A stretch of DNA of 64,000 nt from Oscillospiraceae bacterium (GCA_015068855.1 SVJS01000002.1:99764-163763), one strand, 5' to 3'; positions 9,823 to 18,677 are shown, counted from the stretch's first letter. The notes: generated from the sequence alone by a model not told the origin. Program-made: numbers and translations.

Positions 9823-9851
9823 ATTGTACCTTTTTTTTGGCTTTCTGTCAA
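9823..9851 (-). promoter_or_regulatory. Sigma-A promoter of rny
   Basis: Minus strand: -35 TTGACA, 17-base spacer, -10 TACAAT. Confidence 0.85.
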
Positions 9852-9978
9852 TGCTATTTTCGTGAATTTATGAAAAAAAGTTTTTATGACCGGTTTGGTC
9901 AAACTCTTTTTTTTAACAAAAGAAAAGTCAAAAAACTGTTAAAAATATACAGTTTTCTTAAAAAAATTAGGCAGACTA

Positions 9979-10007
9979 TTGACATAGTTCCCCAAAAAAA
10001 CTATAAT
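9979..10007 (+). promoter_or_regulatory. Sigma-A promoter of cca
   Basis: Consensus TTGACA, 17-base spacer and consensus TATAAT. The leader to the cca start is about 13 bases. Confidence 0.9.
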
Positions 10008-10026
10008 AGAAAATGAGGAGATGTAC

Positions 10027-11355
10027 ATGAAGATTTTGTTACCAGAGACTGTTTTAACAATTTTACATACATTAAATGCCGCCGGTTTTCCGTCTTATGT
10101 GGTGGGCGGTCCCGTTCGTGATTTGTTGCGGGGGAAAACCCCGGCGGATTGGGACATGACAACCGCGGCGAAGCCGGAGCAGGTTATGGCACTTTTTGAC
10201 AAGACCATTCCCACCGGTATTAAGCATGGCACGGTTACCGTGCTAATCGGCGGAGAACCCTTTGAGGTTACCACTTTTCGGGTAGATGGCACATATGCTG
10301 ATCACAGACGACCGGAACAGGTCGTGTTTACGGATGATATTACAGCGGATTTATCCCGTCGGGATTTTACCATGAATGCGATGGCCTATCATCCTGAAAC
10401 AGGGCTTTGTGACCCCTTTGGTGGGCAGGATGATATTGAAAGGGGCTTGATTCGTTCTGTGGGAGACCCCATGGTGCGTTTTGATGAAGATGCGCTCCGT
10501 ATGATGCGGGCGGTTCGTTTTGCAGCGCAAACGGGTTTTGCCATTCATGAGGATATCTTAGAAGCCATCAAAAAGCAGGCGGGCCTGCTTTCGGCAGTCA
10601 GTTTTGAACGGGTGCGGGATGAGCTGATGAAAATTTTACTCTCGGACCGTCCTGATATGATAGAAATTTTGCATGAAACGGGGCTTTTGGCTCAGGTTAT
10701 TCCGGAATTTGACCGTTGCTTTTGGGTGGAGCAGCACACGAAATATCATTGTTACGATGTGGGGCATCACAGCATAGAGGTGTTAAAACATGTGCCGAAG
10801 GATGCGGTTTTGCGCCTGGCAGCGCTTTTGCACGATGTGGCAAAGCCGGATGCCAAAACCACGGATGAACAAGGTGTTGACCATTTCAAAGGTCATGATG
10901 CCGCCGGCGTTTTGCTGGCGGACGAAATTTTAACCAGATTACGAATTGATAACCACACAAAAGATGCGGTTTTGCATTTAATCCGGTTTCATGACAGCAG
11001 GCCGGCAGCGACAAAAAGATCGGTGCGTCGGGCCATGGCAGCTGTGGGGCGGGACGTGTTTTTAGCACTTCTGGCGCTGATGCGGGCTGATGCCATGGGA
11101 CAGGCACCTGCACATGGCCGTGAGAGCTTAGAACGATATGACGCGGTGGAAGCACTGTACCACGAAATTGTTCAGGCACAGGACGCTGTTTCTGTTGCAG
11201 AGCTTGCCATTAACGGTCGGGATTTGCTGGAACTGGGCATCAGCGGGGTGGCCGTTGGTGACGCCTTGCAGCGGGCTCTTGATTATGTTTTGGAACATCC
11301 GGAACAAAATCAGAAAGCTGTTTTATTAGAGGGTATAAAAAACAAAATCTTTTAA
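10027..11355 (+). CDS. cca: CCA tRNA nucleotidyltransferase with HD domain
   Basis: Adds or repairs the 3' CCA of tRNAs. The 442-residue protein has the class II nucleotidyltransferase head (YVVGGPVRDLLRG, PADWDMTTAA), the RRDFTMNAM and DPFGGQDDIERG motifs, the tRNA-binding RFDEDALRMMRAVRFAAQ block, and a C-terminal HD domain (LRLAALLHDVAKPDA). The start at 10027 is preferred because GAGGAG lies 6 bases upstream; the ATG at 10021 abuts that site. Whether it makes full CCA or only part cannot be told from motifs alone. Confidence 0.95.
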   Translation: MKILLPETVLTILHTLNAAGFPSYVVGGPVRDLLRGKTPADWDMTTAAKPEQVMALFDKTIPTGIKHGTVTVLIGGEPFEVTTFRVDGTYADHRRPEQVVFTDDITADLSRRDFTMNAMAYHPETGLCDPFGGQDDIERGLIRSVGDPMVRFDEDALRMMRAVRFAAQTGFAIHEDILEAIKKQAGLLSAVSFERVRDELMKILLSDRPDMIEILHETGLLAQVIPEFDRCFWVEQHTKYHCYDVGHHSIEVLKHVPKDAVLRLAALLHDVAKPDAKTTDEQGVDHFKGHDAAGVLLADEILTRLRIDNHTKDAVLHLIRFHDSRPAATKRSVRRAMAAVGRDVFLALLALMRADAMGQAPAHGRESLERYDAVEALYHEIVQAQDAVSVAELAINGRDLLELGISGVAVGDALQRALDYVLEHPEQNQKAVLLEGIKNKIF

Positions 11356-11463
11356 TTTTGTTGGTTAAAGTGTACGTTTCGGTGGTATATAGTATGTAAC
11401 GGTGTTCTTTCAGATACATGCGTAATTAAATGCTTCGTGCATGAGAATATGGAGGGAATTTGA

Positions 11464-13524
11464 ATGAAAAACTATCCGACAGCAAAACTCAGAAATGTGG
11501 TTCTTTTGGGTCACGGACGTGCAGGCAAGACTTCTTTGGCAGAGGCTTTGTTATTTTGTTCCGGTGCATCGGACCGTTTAGGAACGATTGCGGCGGGCAA
11601 TACGGTCAGCGACTATGATGCAGAAGAAATTAAACGCCTTTGTTCTATCAGCGCCTCCTTGCTTCCGCTGGAATGGCGTGAATGCAAAATTAACCTGATT
11701 GATACTCCCGGATATTTTGATTTTGTTGGGGAACAGGCAGAAGCCGTTGCCGCAGCTGATTGCGCGGTTTTGGTTGTCAGCGGTAAATCCGGCGTGAGTG
11801 TTGGTGCTGAAAAAGCATGGGCACTTTGCGCGAAAAAGGGTATTCCCCTCATTATTTTTATTAATAAACTGGATGACGAAAAAGCCGATTATCAGAAAGT
11901 TTTAGCAGAGCTTAAAGATGTGTTCGGTAAATGCGTTGCACCTTGTCTGGTGCCCATTAAAAAGGGCGATGCTATTGACGGTTTCGTTAATGTTGTTGAT
12001 ATGACCTCCCGCCGTTGGGAAGGCGATAAGCGCATTGATGGTCCCGTGCCTGATGGTATGGATGATGAAATTCAGCCTGTTCGTGAGATGATTATGGAGG
12101 CTGTTGCTGAAACAGACGACGACCTTTTGAATAAATTCTTTGAAGGCGAAGAGTTTACAACAGAAGAGATTTACAATGGTCTTAAATACGGTACACGGTC
12201 CCGCGACATTGTGCCTGTTCTGTGCGGCAGCGCTGCCAAGAACCAGGGTACACAGCTTCTTTTAGATGCGATTGTTAAATACACAGCCGGTCCCGACAAA
12301 TACAACAAGCTGGCAGAAGATGCAGCCGGAGAGCCTGTTGAAGTTGAAAGCGATCCCGAGGGACCGCTGGCGGCGCAGTGCTTTAAGACGATTGCTGACC
12401 CGTTTATTGGTCGCTTGTCTTTCATTCGCGTTTATCGCGGTACTCTGAAAAAGGACAGTGTTGTTTACAACGCAACACAGAAAGCAGAGGAAAAAATCGG
12501 TCGCGTTTACTTCCTGCGCGGTAAAAAGCAGATTGAGACTGATGCGATTGGCGCCGGCGATATTGGTGCGGTTCCCAAGCTCTCCATTACCGCAACAGGC
12601 GACAGCTTGTGCGATAAAGCAAACGTTGTTTTGTTTGAAAACATTGATTTCCCTGCACCGGTAACCAGCATGGCTATTATGCCAAAAGCAAAGGGCGATG
12701 AAGAAAAAATCAGCGCCGGCTTACATAAAATCATGGAAGAAGACAAAACCATTCGTCTGGAAAATAATGTGGAAACACATCAGCAGATTATCAGCGGTAT
12801 TGGCGACCAGCATATTGAAGTTGTTATCAGCAAGCTGAAAGCAAAATACAGCGTTGATGTTGATTTGACAGAACCGAAGGTTCCCTATCGCGAAACCATT
12901 CGCAAGGCTGTTAAGGCAGAGGGTAAACATAAGAAACAGTCCGGCGGTCACGGTCAATACGGTCATGTTTGGATTGAATTTGAGCCGACAGATGCAGAGG
13001 GACTTGTGTTTGAAGAAAAAGTATTCGGCGGTGCTGTACCGAAGAACTTCTTCCCTGCCGTTGAAAAGGGTCTGCAAGAGAGCATGGCACACGGTGTTCT
13101 GGCAGGCTATCCCGTTGTGGGCTTAAAGGCCACCTTATATGACGGCTCTTACCACAGCGTTGACTCTTCGGAAATGGCATTTAAGATGGCGGCTAACTTA
13201 GCATATAAAGCCGGTTTGGCACAGGCTTCTCCTGTTCTTTTAGAGCCCATCGGCACCCTGACAGTTACCATTCCCAATGCGAATATGGGTGATGTTATGG
13301 GTGATATCAACAAGCGTCGCGGACGTGTTTTAGGCAGCGATCAGCATGGCGATATTGTTACCATTACCGCCGATGTTCCTATGGCAGAAATGGCGAAGTT
13401 TGCCACAGATTTACGTTCTATGACTCAGGGTCGCGGTGAGTTTTCCTTTGCGTTCCGTGCTTATGAACAGGCACCGGAGCATGTTGCAAAGAAGATTATT
13501 GAAGAAACCGCAAAGGAAGCCTAA
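11464..13524 (+). CDS. Elongation factor G paralogue (EF-G2-like)
   Basis: 686-residue translational GTPase with all five EF-G domains, distinct from the canonical fusA at 46654-48735. The P-loop is GHGRAGKTS instead of the AHIDAGKT of the canonical copy. The switch II motif is DTPGYFDF, so the catalytic His of DTPGHVDF is replaced by Tyr. G4 is NKLD. The domain IV loop region GGHGQYGHVWIEFEP is conserved. Such paralogues are widespread in Clostridia and actinobacteria; their role is less clear than that of EF-G and may be in stress or specialised ribosome states. A strong GGAGGG site precedes the ATG. It is monocistronic, after cca. Confidence 0.9.
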   Translation: MKNYPTAKLRNVVLLGHGRAGKTSLAEALLFCSGASDRLGTIAAGNTVSDYDAEEIKRLCSISASLLPLEWRECKINLIDTPGYFDFVGEQAEAVAAADCAVLVVSGKSGVSVGAEKAWALCAKKGIPLIIFINKLDDEKADYQKVLAELKDVFGKCVAPCLVPIKKGDAIDGFVNVVDMTSRRWEGDKRIDGPVPDGMDDEIQPVREMIMEAVAETDDDLLNKFFEGEEFTTEEIYNGLKYGTRSRDIVPVLCGSAAKNQGTQLLLDAIVKYTAGPDKYNKLAEDAAGEPVEVESDPEGPLAAQCFKTIADPFIGRLSFIRVYRGTLKKDSVVYNATQKAEEKIGRVYFLRGKKQIETDAIGAGDIGAVPKLSITATGDSLCDKANVVLFENIDFPAPVTSMAIMPKAKGDEEKISAGLHKIMEEDKTIRLENNVETHQQIISGIGDQHIEVVISKLKAKYSVDVDLTEPKVPYRETIRKAVKAEGKHKKQSGGHGQYGHVWIEFEPTDAEGLVFEEKVFGGAVPKNFFPAVEKGLQESMAHGVLAGYPVVGLKATLYDGSYHSVDSSEMAFKMAANLAYKAGLAQASPVLLEPIGTLTVTIPNANMGDVMGDINKRRGRVLGSDQHGDIVTITADVPMAEMAKFATDLRSMTQGRGEFSFAFRAYEQAPEHVAKKIIEETAKEA

Positions 13525-13559
13525 GCCTTACAGTGCTTGGCTGACTAACATAGTGTTTG

Positions 13560-13585
13560 AGGGACTGTGGGTTTTCTGCAGTCCC
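13560..13585 (+). terminator. Hairpin after the EF-G paralogue
   Basis: Stem AGGGACTG / CAGTCCCT with a short loop. There is no good T-run, so it may be a weak terminator or a processing hairpin. Confidence 0.45.
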
Positions 13586-13631
13586 TATCTCATGTTTACA
13601 ATTTGACTATATAAGTGAATGGAGTTTTTTT

Positions 13632-14762
13632 GTGTTTACAGTACTTAAAACAGAAAATAAGGCCCGCTTAGGTGTCATGCAGACAGTTCATGGCGAGATT
13701 AAAACACCTGTCTTTATGAACGTTGCGACAGCAGCAGCCATTAAAGGGGCGTTATCGGCTGAGGACTTAAAAACCATTGGTTGTCAGGTGGCCCTTTCCA
13801 ACACCTATCACTTGCATTTACGTCCCGGGGACGAGGTTGTTCGCACGTTGGGCGGTTTGCATACATTCATGAACTGGGACAGACCCATTCTGACAGACAG
13901 CGGCGGCTTTCAGGTGTTTTCCCTGACCGCAATCAACAAGGTGCAGGAAGAGGGCGTTACCTTTGCTTCGCACATTGACGGGCGTCGCATTTTTATGGGG
14001 CCGGAGGAGAGTATGACCATTCAGTCTAACCTTGGCTCGACGATTGCCATGGCCTTTGATGAATGTTTACATGCCCGGACAGGGTACAAAGAAACGGTGG
14101 AGAGCGTTGCAAGGACAACCCGCTGGTTAGAGCGCTGCAAGGTGAAGTTGGAGTCTCTTTCCAAACAACCCGATGCGGTGAATCCCCATCAGCTTTTATT
14201 TGGCATTAATCAGGGCGGGATTCATGATGACATCCGCGTTGCCCATATGCAGGAGATTGCAAAGCTGGATTTGCCCGGCTATGCCATTGGCGGTCTGGCA
14301 GTTGGGGAGACCCATGAGGAGATGTATCACGTTTTGGATGTGGTTCTGCCTCACGCACCGGAGAATAAACCCCGCTATCTGATGGGCGTCGGAACCCCCG
14401 CCAACATCATTGAGGGTGTGGCGCGAGGCATTGACTTTTTTGATTGCGTTCTGCCGGCACGAAATGCCCGTCATGGTCATTTGTTTACCAAACACGGCGT
14501 TATGAACATTATGAATAAAAAATATGAAACGGATAGTCTGCCCATTGATCCGGACTGCAACTGTCCCACCTGCCGCTATCACAGCCGCGCCTACATCAGG
14601 CATTTGATGAAGGCGGGAGAGATGCTGGGCATGCGTCTTGCGGTTATGCATAATCTCTATTTTTACAATACACTCATGGAGGAAATCCGGCAGGCCTTAG
14701 AAGAAGGACGGTTTGAGGCATACCGCAGAGAAACTGTGGAAAAAGTGGCAAGACGAATCTGA
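13632..14762 (+). CDS. tgt: Queuine tRNA-ribosyltransferase
   Basis: Exchanges guanine-34 of GUN-anticodon tRNAs for the preQ1 base. The 376-residue protein has TPVFMNVATAA, SNTYHLHLRPG, the active-site DSGGFQVFSL, GINQGG (usually GxxQGG), GGLAVGE, DCVLPARNARHGHLFT and the zinc site CNCPTCRYHSR with a later His. The GTG at 13632 is chosen because GGAG lies 7 bases upstream and the first residues then match the usual Tgt start; an in-frame ATG at 13557 would add 25 unlike residues. It is not next to tRNA or queuosine genes here. Confidence 0.95.
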   Translation: MFTVLKTENKARLGVMQTVHGEIKTPVFMNVATAAAIKGALSAEDLKTIGCQVALSNTYHLHLRPGDEVVRTLGGLHTFMNWDRPILTDSGGFQVFSLTAINKVQEEGVTFASHIDGRRIFMGPEESMTIQSNLGSTIAMAFDECLHARTGYKETVESVARTTRWLERCKVKLESLSKQPDAVNPHQLLFGINQGGIHDDIRVAHMQEIAKLDLPGYAIGGLAVGETHEEMYHVLDVVLPHAPENKPRYLMGVGTPANIIEGVARGIDFFDCVLPARNARHGHLFTKHGVMNIMNKKYETDSLPIDPDCNCPTCRYHSRAYIRHLMKAGEMLGMRLAVMHNLYFYNTLMEEIRQALEEGRFEAYRRETVEKVARRI

Positions 14763-14796
14763 TGCAGCCGGCAACCGGAAGCTGACAGAAAAAAAG

Positions 14797-14825
14797 TTGC
14801 ATTTTTTCAGGATTTGCGATACAAT
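14797..14825 (+). promoter_or_regulatory. Promoter of the mgtE leader
   Basis: -35 TTGCAT, 17-base spacer, -10 TACAAT. It gives a leader of about 120 bases before mgtE. Confidence 0.7.
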
Positions 14826-14859
14826 ATAGTACAGACTACAAAGTATAGGAGGCGAGTGC

Positions 14860-14925
14860 ATGGATACGGTTCCCGGGCGATGGAACATAAAAATGAACAA
14901 CAGGGAACGGTTTGCATGCCTTTAA
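14860..14925 (+). CDS. Leader uORF upstream of mgtE
   Basis: 21-codon open reading frame (MDTVPGRWNIKMNNRERFACL) with an ideal AGGAGG site 8 bases before its ATG. It ends 27 bases before the mgtE start. It covers the first two of three mutually complementary segments (GTTCCC at 14869, GGGAAC at 14903, GTTCCC at 14934), so ribosome position would decide which hairpin forms. The acidic/proline-containing start recalls Mg-sensing leader peptides such as MgtL, but that link is inference. Expression is not proven. Confidence 0.55.
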   Translation: MDTVPGRWNIKMNNRERFACL

Positions 14926-14952
14926 TCCGCAGCGTTCCCGGAAAGGAATGCC

Positions 14953-16449
14953 ATGGATGAAACAAAAGTAACAGAAAATGTTCTCTGTGATATGACAGAG
15001 GAAGAAACGAAAGTTATTGAAGAAACTTTAAGCGAAGCCGTTGAAGAAGTTAAGGACTTAGAAGAGGTCGTTTTCGATGCTATCGAGGAAAGCAAGGTTT
15101 TGGAAGAAACCCTGTATAACGCAGTTACGCGCTGTTTGGAGGATAAACAGTTTGCCACCATCAGAACCTTGTTGGCTGATGTGAACTATGTGGATATTGA
15201 AGCCCTTTTAGCGGAACTGGAACCTGACGCTATGCTGCGGATTTTCCGCATGCTTTCTAAGGAAACAGCGGCTGAGGTTTTTGCAGAGATGGACAGCGAT
15301 ATGCAGCAATATATCGTTGAGTCCATTACCGACCGAGAGGTTGACCGAATTGTTGATGAACTCTATATGGACGATGCGGTCGACTTTTTGGAGGAAATGC
15401 CTGCCAATGTGGTGCGCAGGGTTTTGCGTAACACAGATGAGACAAAACGAAAGATTATTAACCATCTGCTGCAATATCCGGAGGATAGTGCAGGCAGTTT
15501 GATGACCATTGAGTTTGTCGATTTGAAAAAAGAAATGACGGCGCAGGAGGCACTGGAACGCATCCGTCAAAACGGTGTGGATAAAGAGACCATTAACACT
15601 TGTTATGTGGTGAGCCCTCAGCGTATGTTAGAGGGTGTTGTGTCCATTCGTACCTTGATTTTGAGTCAGCCTGAGACGAAGGTTGAGGACCTGATGGACA
15701 TTAATGTGAAATATATTCACACGCTGGATGACCAGGAGACCTCGGCGTTTTTATTCCGCAAATATGACCTTTTGTCTATGCCGGTTGTAGACCGTGAAAA
15801 CCGTTTGGTCGGCATTATTACCGTTGACGATATGATGGATGTTATTGAGCAGGAAAACACGGAAGACTTTCACAAGATGGCGGCCATTACACCGTCGGAG
15901 GAGCCGTACCTCAAAACAGGGGTTTTTACGTTGGCCAAGAACAGGGTTATGTGGCTTTTGGTGCTGATGATTTCGGCAACGTTCACAGGTTCCATTATTC
16001 GGCATTTTGAGGGGGCTTTAAGCGAGGTTGTTGTCTTGACAACTTATATTCCCATGCTGATGGGAACAGCCGGTAATGCCGGTGCGCAATCTTCAACTAT
16101 GATTATCCGCAGCCTTGCCTTAAATGAGCTGGATTTTTCTAACATTCTGAAAGTTATCTGGAAGGAACTCAGAGTTGGTGCTGTTACAGCGGGACTTCTC
16201 GCCATTGTTAATATGGCGCGCATTATGATTTTCGATCATGTGTCGTTTGGTGTTGCACTTGCTGTTTGCCTGAGCTTGTTCTGCATTGTTTGTCTGGCAA
16301 AAGTGGTAGGCGGCATGCTGCCGATTCTGGCAGATAAAATTCATTTGGATCCGGTTTTAATGGCAAGCCCCATTATTACCACGATTTTAGATGCTCTTTC
16401 GCTTTTGATCTATTTCCGTTTTGCAACGGCTGTTTTGGGAATTGCCTGA
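14953..16449 (+). CDS. mgtE: Magnesium transporter MgtE
   Basis: Gated Mg2+ channel of the inner membrane, 498 residues. After an unusual acidic N-terminal extension of about 50 residues come the MgtE N domain (about 60-165), two CBS domains (about 175-300) that close the pore when Mg2+ is bound, and five membrane helices (about 325-495). The TM part includes MGTAGNAGAQSSTMIIRSLA, the family signature. The ribosome site GAAAGGA lies 5 bases upstream and is adjacent to the third leader segment, so translational control from the uORF leader is plausible. Confidence 0.95.
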   Translation: MDETKVTENVLCDMTEEETKVIEETLSEAVEEVKDLEEVVFDAIEESKVLEETLYNAVTRCLEDKQFATIRTLLADVNYVDIEALLAELEPDAMLRIFRMLSKETAAEVFAEMDSDMQQYIVESITDREVDRIVDELYMDDAVDFLEEMPANVVRRVLRNTDETKRKIINHLLQYPEDSAGSLMTIEFVDLKKEMTAQEALERIRQNGVDKETINTCYVVSPQRMLEGVVSIRTLILSQPETKVEDLMDINVKYIHTLDDQETSAFLFRKYDLLSMPVVDRENRLVGIITVDDMMDVIEQENTEDFHKMAAITPSEEPYLKTGVFTLAKNRVMWLLVLMISATFTGSIIRHFEGALSEVVVLTTYIPMLMGTAGNAGAQSSTMIIRSLALNELDFSNILKVIWKELRVGAVTAGLLAIVNMARIMIFDHVSFGVALAVCLSLFCIVCLAKVVGGMLPILADKIHLDPVLMASPIITTILDALSLLIYFRFATAVLGIA

Positions 16450-16512
16450 TAGGGACGGTAAAAGCGGGCATACTAACGGTGCAAAGTATCACAAAAAACC
16501 GGGAGGAACGCT

Positions 16513-17202
16513 ATGCCATTCTTTTATTTTGATTCATATTATCTTGTTCTGGTTTTGCCTGCTGTTTTAATTGCCTCTTTCGCACAGATTGCAGTTAACC
16601 GGGCGTTTAAGAAATATGCAGCGGTTCACAGCAAAAGAGGGCTGACAGCGGCGCAGGTGGCACGGCAGATTTTGGACGAAAACGGCTTGCAGCAGGTTCG
16701 GATTGAACGAACAAGCGGTCATTTGACAGACCATTACGACCCACGTGGCAATGTGATTCGTCTTTCCGGTTCGGTGTATGACAGCAGCTCGGTGGCGTCC
16801 ATCGGTGTGGCAGCCCATGAGGCCGGGCATGCGGTGCAATACGGCGCGGGTTATGTTCCCATACGCCTGCGTAACCTTGTGTTGCCGGTGGCAAACATTG
16901 GTTCTTCACTTGCCATGCCGTTGATTTTGCTGGGAATTATTCTGAGCATTGAGCCGCTGATTACCGCTGGAATCTTAGTGTTTTCATCGATTGTTTTGTT
17001 TCAATTGATTACGTTGCCGGTTGAATTTAATGCCAGCCGTCGGGCTGTGGCGACCTTGCGTGACCGTTTCATCATGGATGAGGGAGAGCTTTCGGGTGCC
17101 AAAAAGGTTTTATCGGCAGCAGCGATGACATATGTTGCCTCAACGCTCGTGGCTGTTATGCAGCTTTTGCGCCTTGTGCTTCTGAATCGCCGCAGGGATT
17201 GA
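16513..17202 (+). CDS. YugP-like zinc metallopeptidase (Zn_peptidase_2)
   Basis: Predicted membrane-embedded zinc protease of 229 residues. There is an N-terminal membrane helix, the motif LTDHYDPRGNVIRLS, the zinc site AAHEAGHAVQYG near residue 100, two or three further helices (about 125-175), and a C-terminal amphipathic or membrane segment. The family is common in Bacillota next to housekeeping genes; its substrates are not known. GGGAGG precedes the ATG. Confidence 0.9.
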   Translation: MPFFYFDSYYLVLVLPAVLIASFAQIAVNRAFKKYAAVHSKRGLTAAQVARQILDENGLQQVRIERTSGHLTDHYDPRGNVIRLSGSVYDSSSVASIGVAAHEAGHAVQYGAGYVPIRLRNLVLPVANIGSSLAMPLILLGIILSIEPLITAGILVFSSIVLFQLITLPVEFNASRRAVATLRDRFIMDEGELSGAKKVLSAAAMTYVASTLVAVMQLLRLVLLNRRRD

Positions 17203-17251
17203 TTGTTCGTTATGATGCCTTATATTTATGATTGACATAGGAGGAGTTATT

Positions 17252-17989
17252 ATGAAAGCCATTGTTTTGGGAGCGGGGAAGGGAACCCGTCTGCAATCGG
17301 AACAGTTTCAGCTGCCTAAGGTGCTTCGTCAGGCGAATGGGCGGGCGTTGATTGATTACGTTTTGGAGCATATTTCTTTTATCCCCAAACAGGACACGGT
17401 TGTGGTTGTGGGTTATAAAAAGGAAGATGTTCGTGCAGCGCTGTCCCCTGAGTATTTATTTTCTGACCAGGACCAGCAGCTTGGTACTGGTCATGCAGTA
17501 AACTGCGCCAGAGAACATTTTGAGGATTACGATGGTGATGTTTTGGTGCTGTACGGAGACATGCCCTTATTATCCCGCGATACATACGAAAGAATTATTA
17601 AACAGCATGTGGAGACGGGGGCAGATTGTACCGTCCTGACGGCGATTGTTGATGATAAGTTGCCTTACGGTCGTGTTATTAAAGATGAAAACGGCAACTT
17701 TTTAGATGTTGTTGAGACGAAGGACTGCACGCCCGAGCAGCTGGCCATTAAGGAACTGAACATTGGCGTTTATGTGTTCCGCTCCAAGTTGCTTTTTGAG
17801 AATTTGAAGGAACTTAAAAACAATAATGCTCAGGGTGAATACTATCTGACAGATATTCCGAAGATTTTGCTCAAGAAAAATGCTAAGGTTACCACCTGTG
17901 CGATTTACGATGCAACAGAGATTTTCGGTGTTAACACCGTTGAGGACTTACAGTTCTGCGAGGAGAAGTTAAAAAACGAGGCGAAATAG
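17252..17989 (+). CDS. GlmU-like NTP-transferase domain protein, no acetyltransferase domain
   Basis: 245-residue nucleotidyltransferase. The motifs are those of the GlmU uridylyltransferase half: GAGKGTRLQS with LPKVL, GTGHAVNCA, YGDMPLL, ELNIGVYVF and GEYYLTDIP. Full GlmU has about 450 residues with a left-handed beta-helix acetyltransferase half, which is absent here; the gene stops cleanly and is followed by a terminator. It could make UDP-GlcNAc from GlcNAc-1-P or activate another sugar phosphate. The start at 17252 has AGGAGGAG upstream; the longer in-frame start at 17228 does not. Confidence 0.85.
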   Translation: MKAIVLGAGKGTRLQSEQFQLPKVLRQANGRALIDYVLEHISFIPKQDTVVVVGYKKEDVRAALSPEYLFSDQDQQLGTGHAVNCAREHFEDYDGDVLVLYGDMPLLSRDTYERIIKQHVETGADCTVLTAIVDDKLPYGRVIKDENGNFLDVVETKDCTPEQLAIKELNIGVYVFRSKLLFENLKELKNNNAQGEYYLTDIPKILLKKNAKVTTCAIYDATEIFGVNTVEDLQFCEEKLKNEAK

Positions 17990-17998
17990 AGTTTATTA

Positions 17999-18033
17999 GG
18001 AAGGGATGTTTTGTCAGACATCCCTTCCTTTGT
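17999..18033 (+). terminator. Terminator after the GlmU-like gene
   Basis: 11-bp stem GGAAGGGATGT / ACATCCCTTCC with an 8-base loop and a TTTGTT tail. Confidence 0.85.
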
Positions 18034-18105
18034 TATATGGAAAAGATAGTCTCGGAGAAAAACGGGGATTTTTTCTAAAAAATTAAAAAAAATTATAAAA
18101 TAGTC

Positions 18106-18134
18106 TTGACGAACCGGAAAAGATATGATATATT
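18106..18134 (+). promoter_or_regulatory. Promoter of rpmG-secE-nusG
   Basis: -35 TTGACG, 17-base spacer, -10 TATATT. Confidence 0.8.
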
Positions 18135-18216
18135 AAAGTGTACCTAAATGGAAGGTCTTTTTTTTTGCTGCGCAAAAAAAGCACAAAAAAGGGAATATAT
18201 AGTAGGAGGAAAACTC

Positions 18217-18366
18217 ATGAGAACCAAAATTACACTGGCATGTTCTGAATGCAAACAGAGAAATTATGATACCATGAAGAACAAGAAAAACGATCCGGAC
18301 AGACTGGAAATGAACAAGTATTGCAGATTCTGCAAGAAGCACACCACCCATAAGGAAACAAAATAA
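18217..18366 (+). CDS. rpmG: Ribosomal protein bL33
   Basis: 49-residue large-subunit protein. It is the zinc-binding form: CSEC near residue 9 and CRFC near residue 36 form the ribbon. It begins [13 protein letters not shown], and the ATG has AGGAGGA 6 bases upstream. An in-frame ATG at 18148 would add 23 unlike residues. The rpmG-secE-nusG order is the standard Bacillota arrangement. No trpT gene lies between rpmG and secE. Confidence 0.97.
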   Translation: MRTKITLACSECKQRNYDTMKNKKNDPDRLEMNKYCRFCKKHTTHKETK

Positions 18367-18455
18367 TACGCCTTGTCATTGCCGGTAAAGATGCATTTGT
18401 CTTTTTACATGTTTTAGAATGCATGTTGGCTTTTGATGGCAGAATGGAGAGAACT

Positions 18456-18677
18456 ATGAGCGAAAAGAAAAAATCGAATATCTTCGTTAGAGCAGCTAAG
18501 TCCATAGGCGGTTATTTTCGTGAGCTTAAATCGGAATTGAAGAAGGTTGTTTGGCCCAGCGCTAAACAGGTTCGCAATAACACAGGTGTTGTTATTACCG
18601 TTACAATTCTTGTGGCTGTTTTAATTGCGCTTTTGGATTTCGGCTTCCAGACTTTGTTCGCTTGGATCCTTAGATAG
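18456..18677 (+). CDS. secE: Preprotein translocase subunit SecE
   Basis: 73-residue single-span SecE. The amphipathic helix carries YFRELKSELKKVVWPSAKQ, the conserved SecE hinge, followed by one membrane segment (about residues 43-65). It pairs with SecY in the translocon. The start at 18456 follows GGAGAG. Between rpmG and nusG as expected. Confidence 0.95.
   Translation: MSEKKKSNIFVRAAKSIGGYFRELKSELKKVVWPSAKQVRNNTGVVITVTILVAVLIALLDFGFQTLFAWILR

Noticed and set aside
14826..14952. M-box (ykoK) Mg2+ riboswitch upstream of mgtE
   Set aside because: The leader is too short and the conserved M-box helices could not be found.
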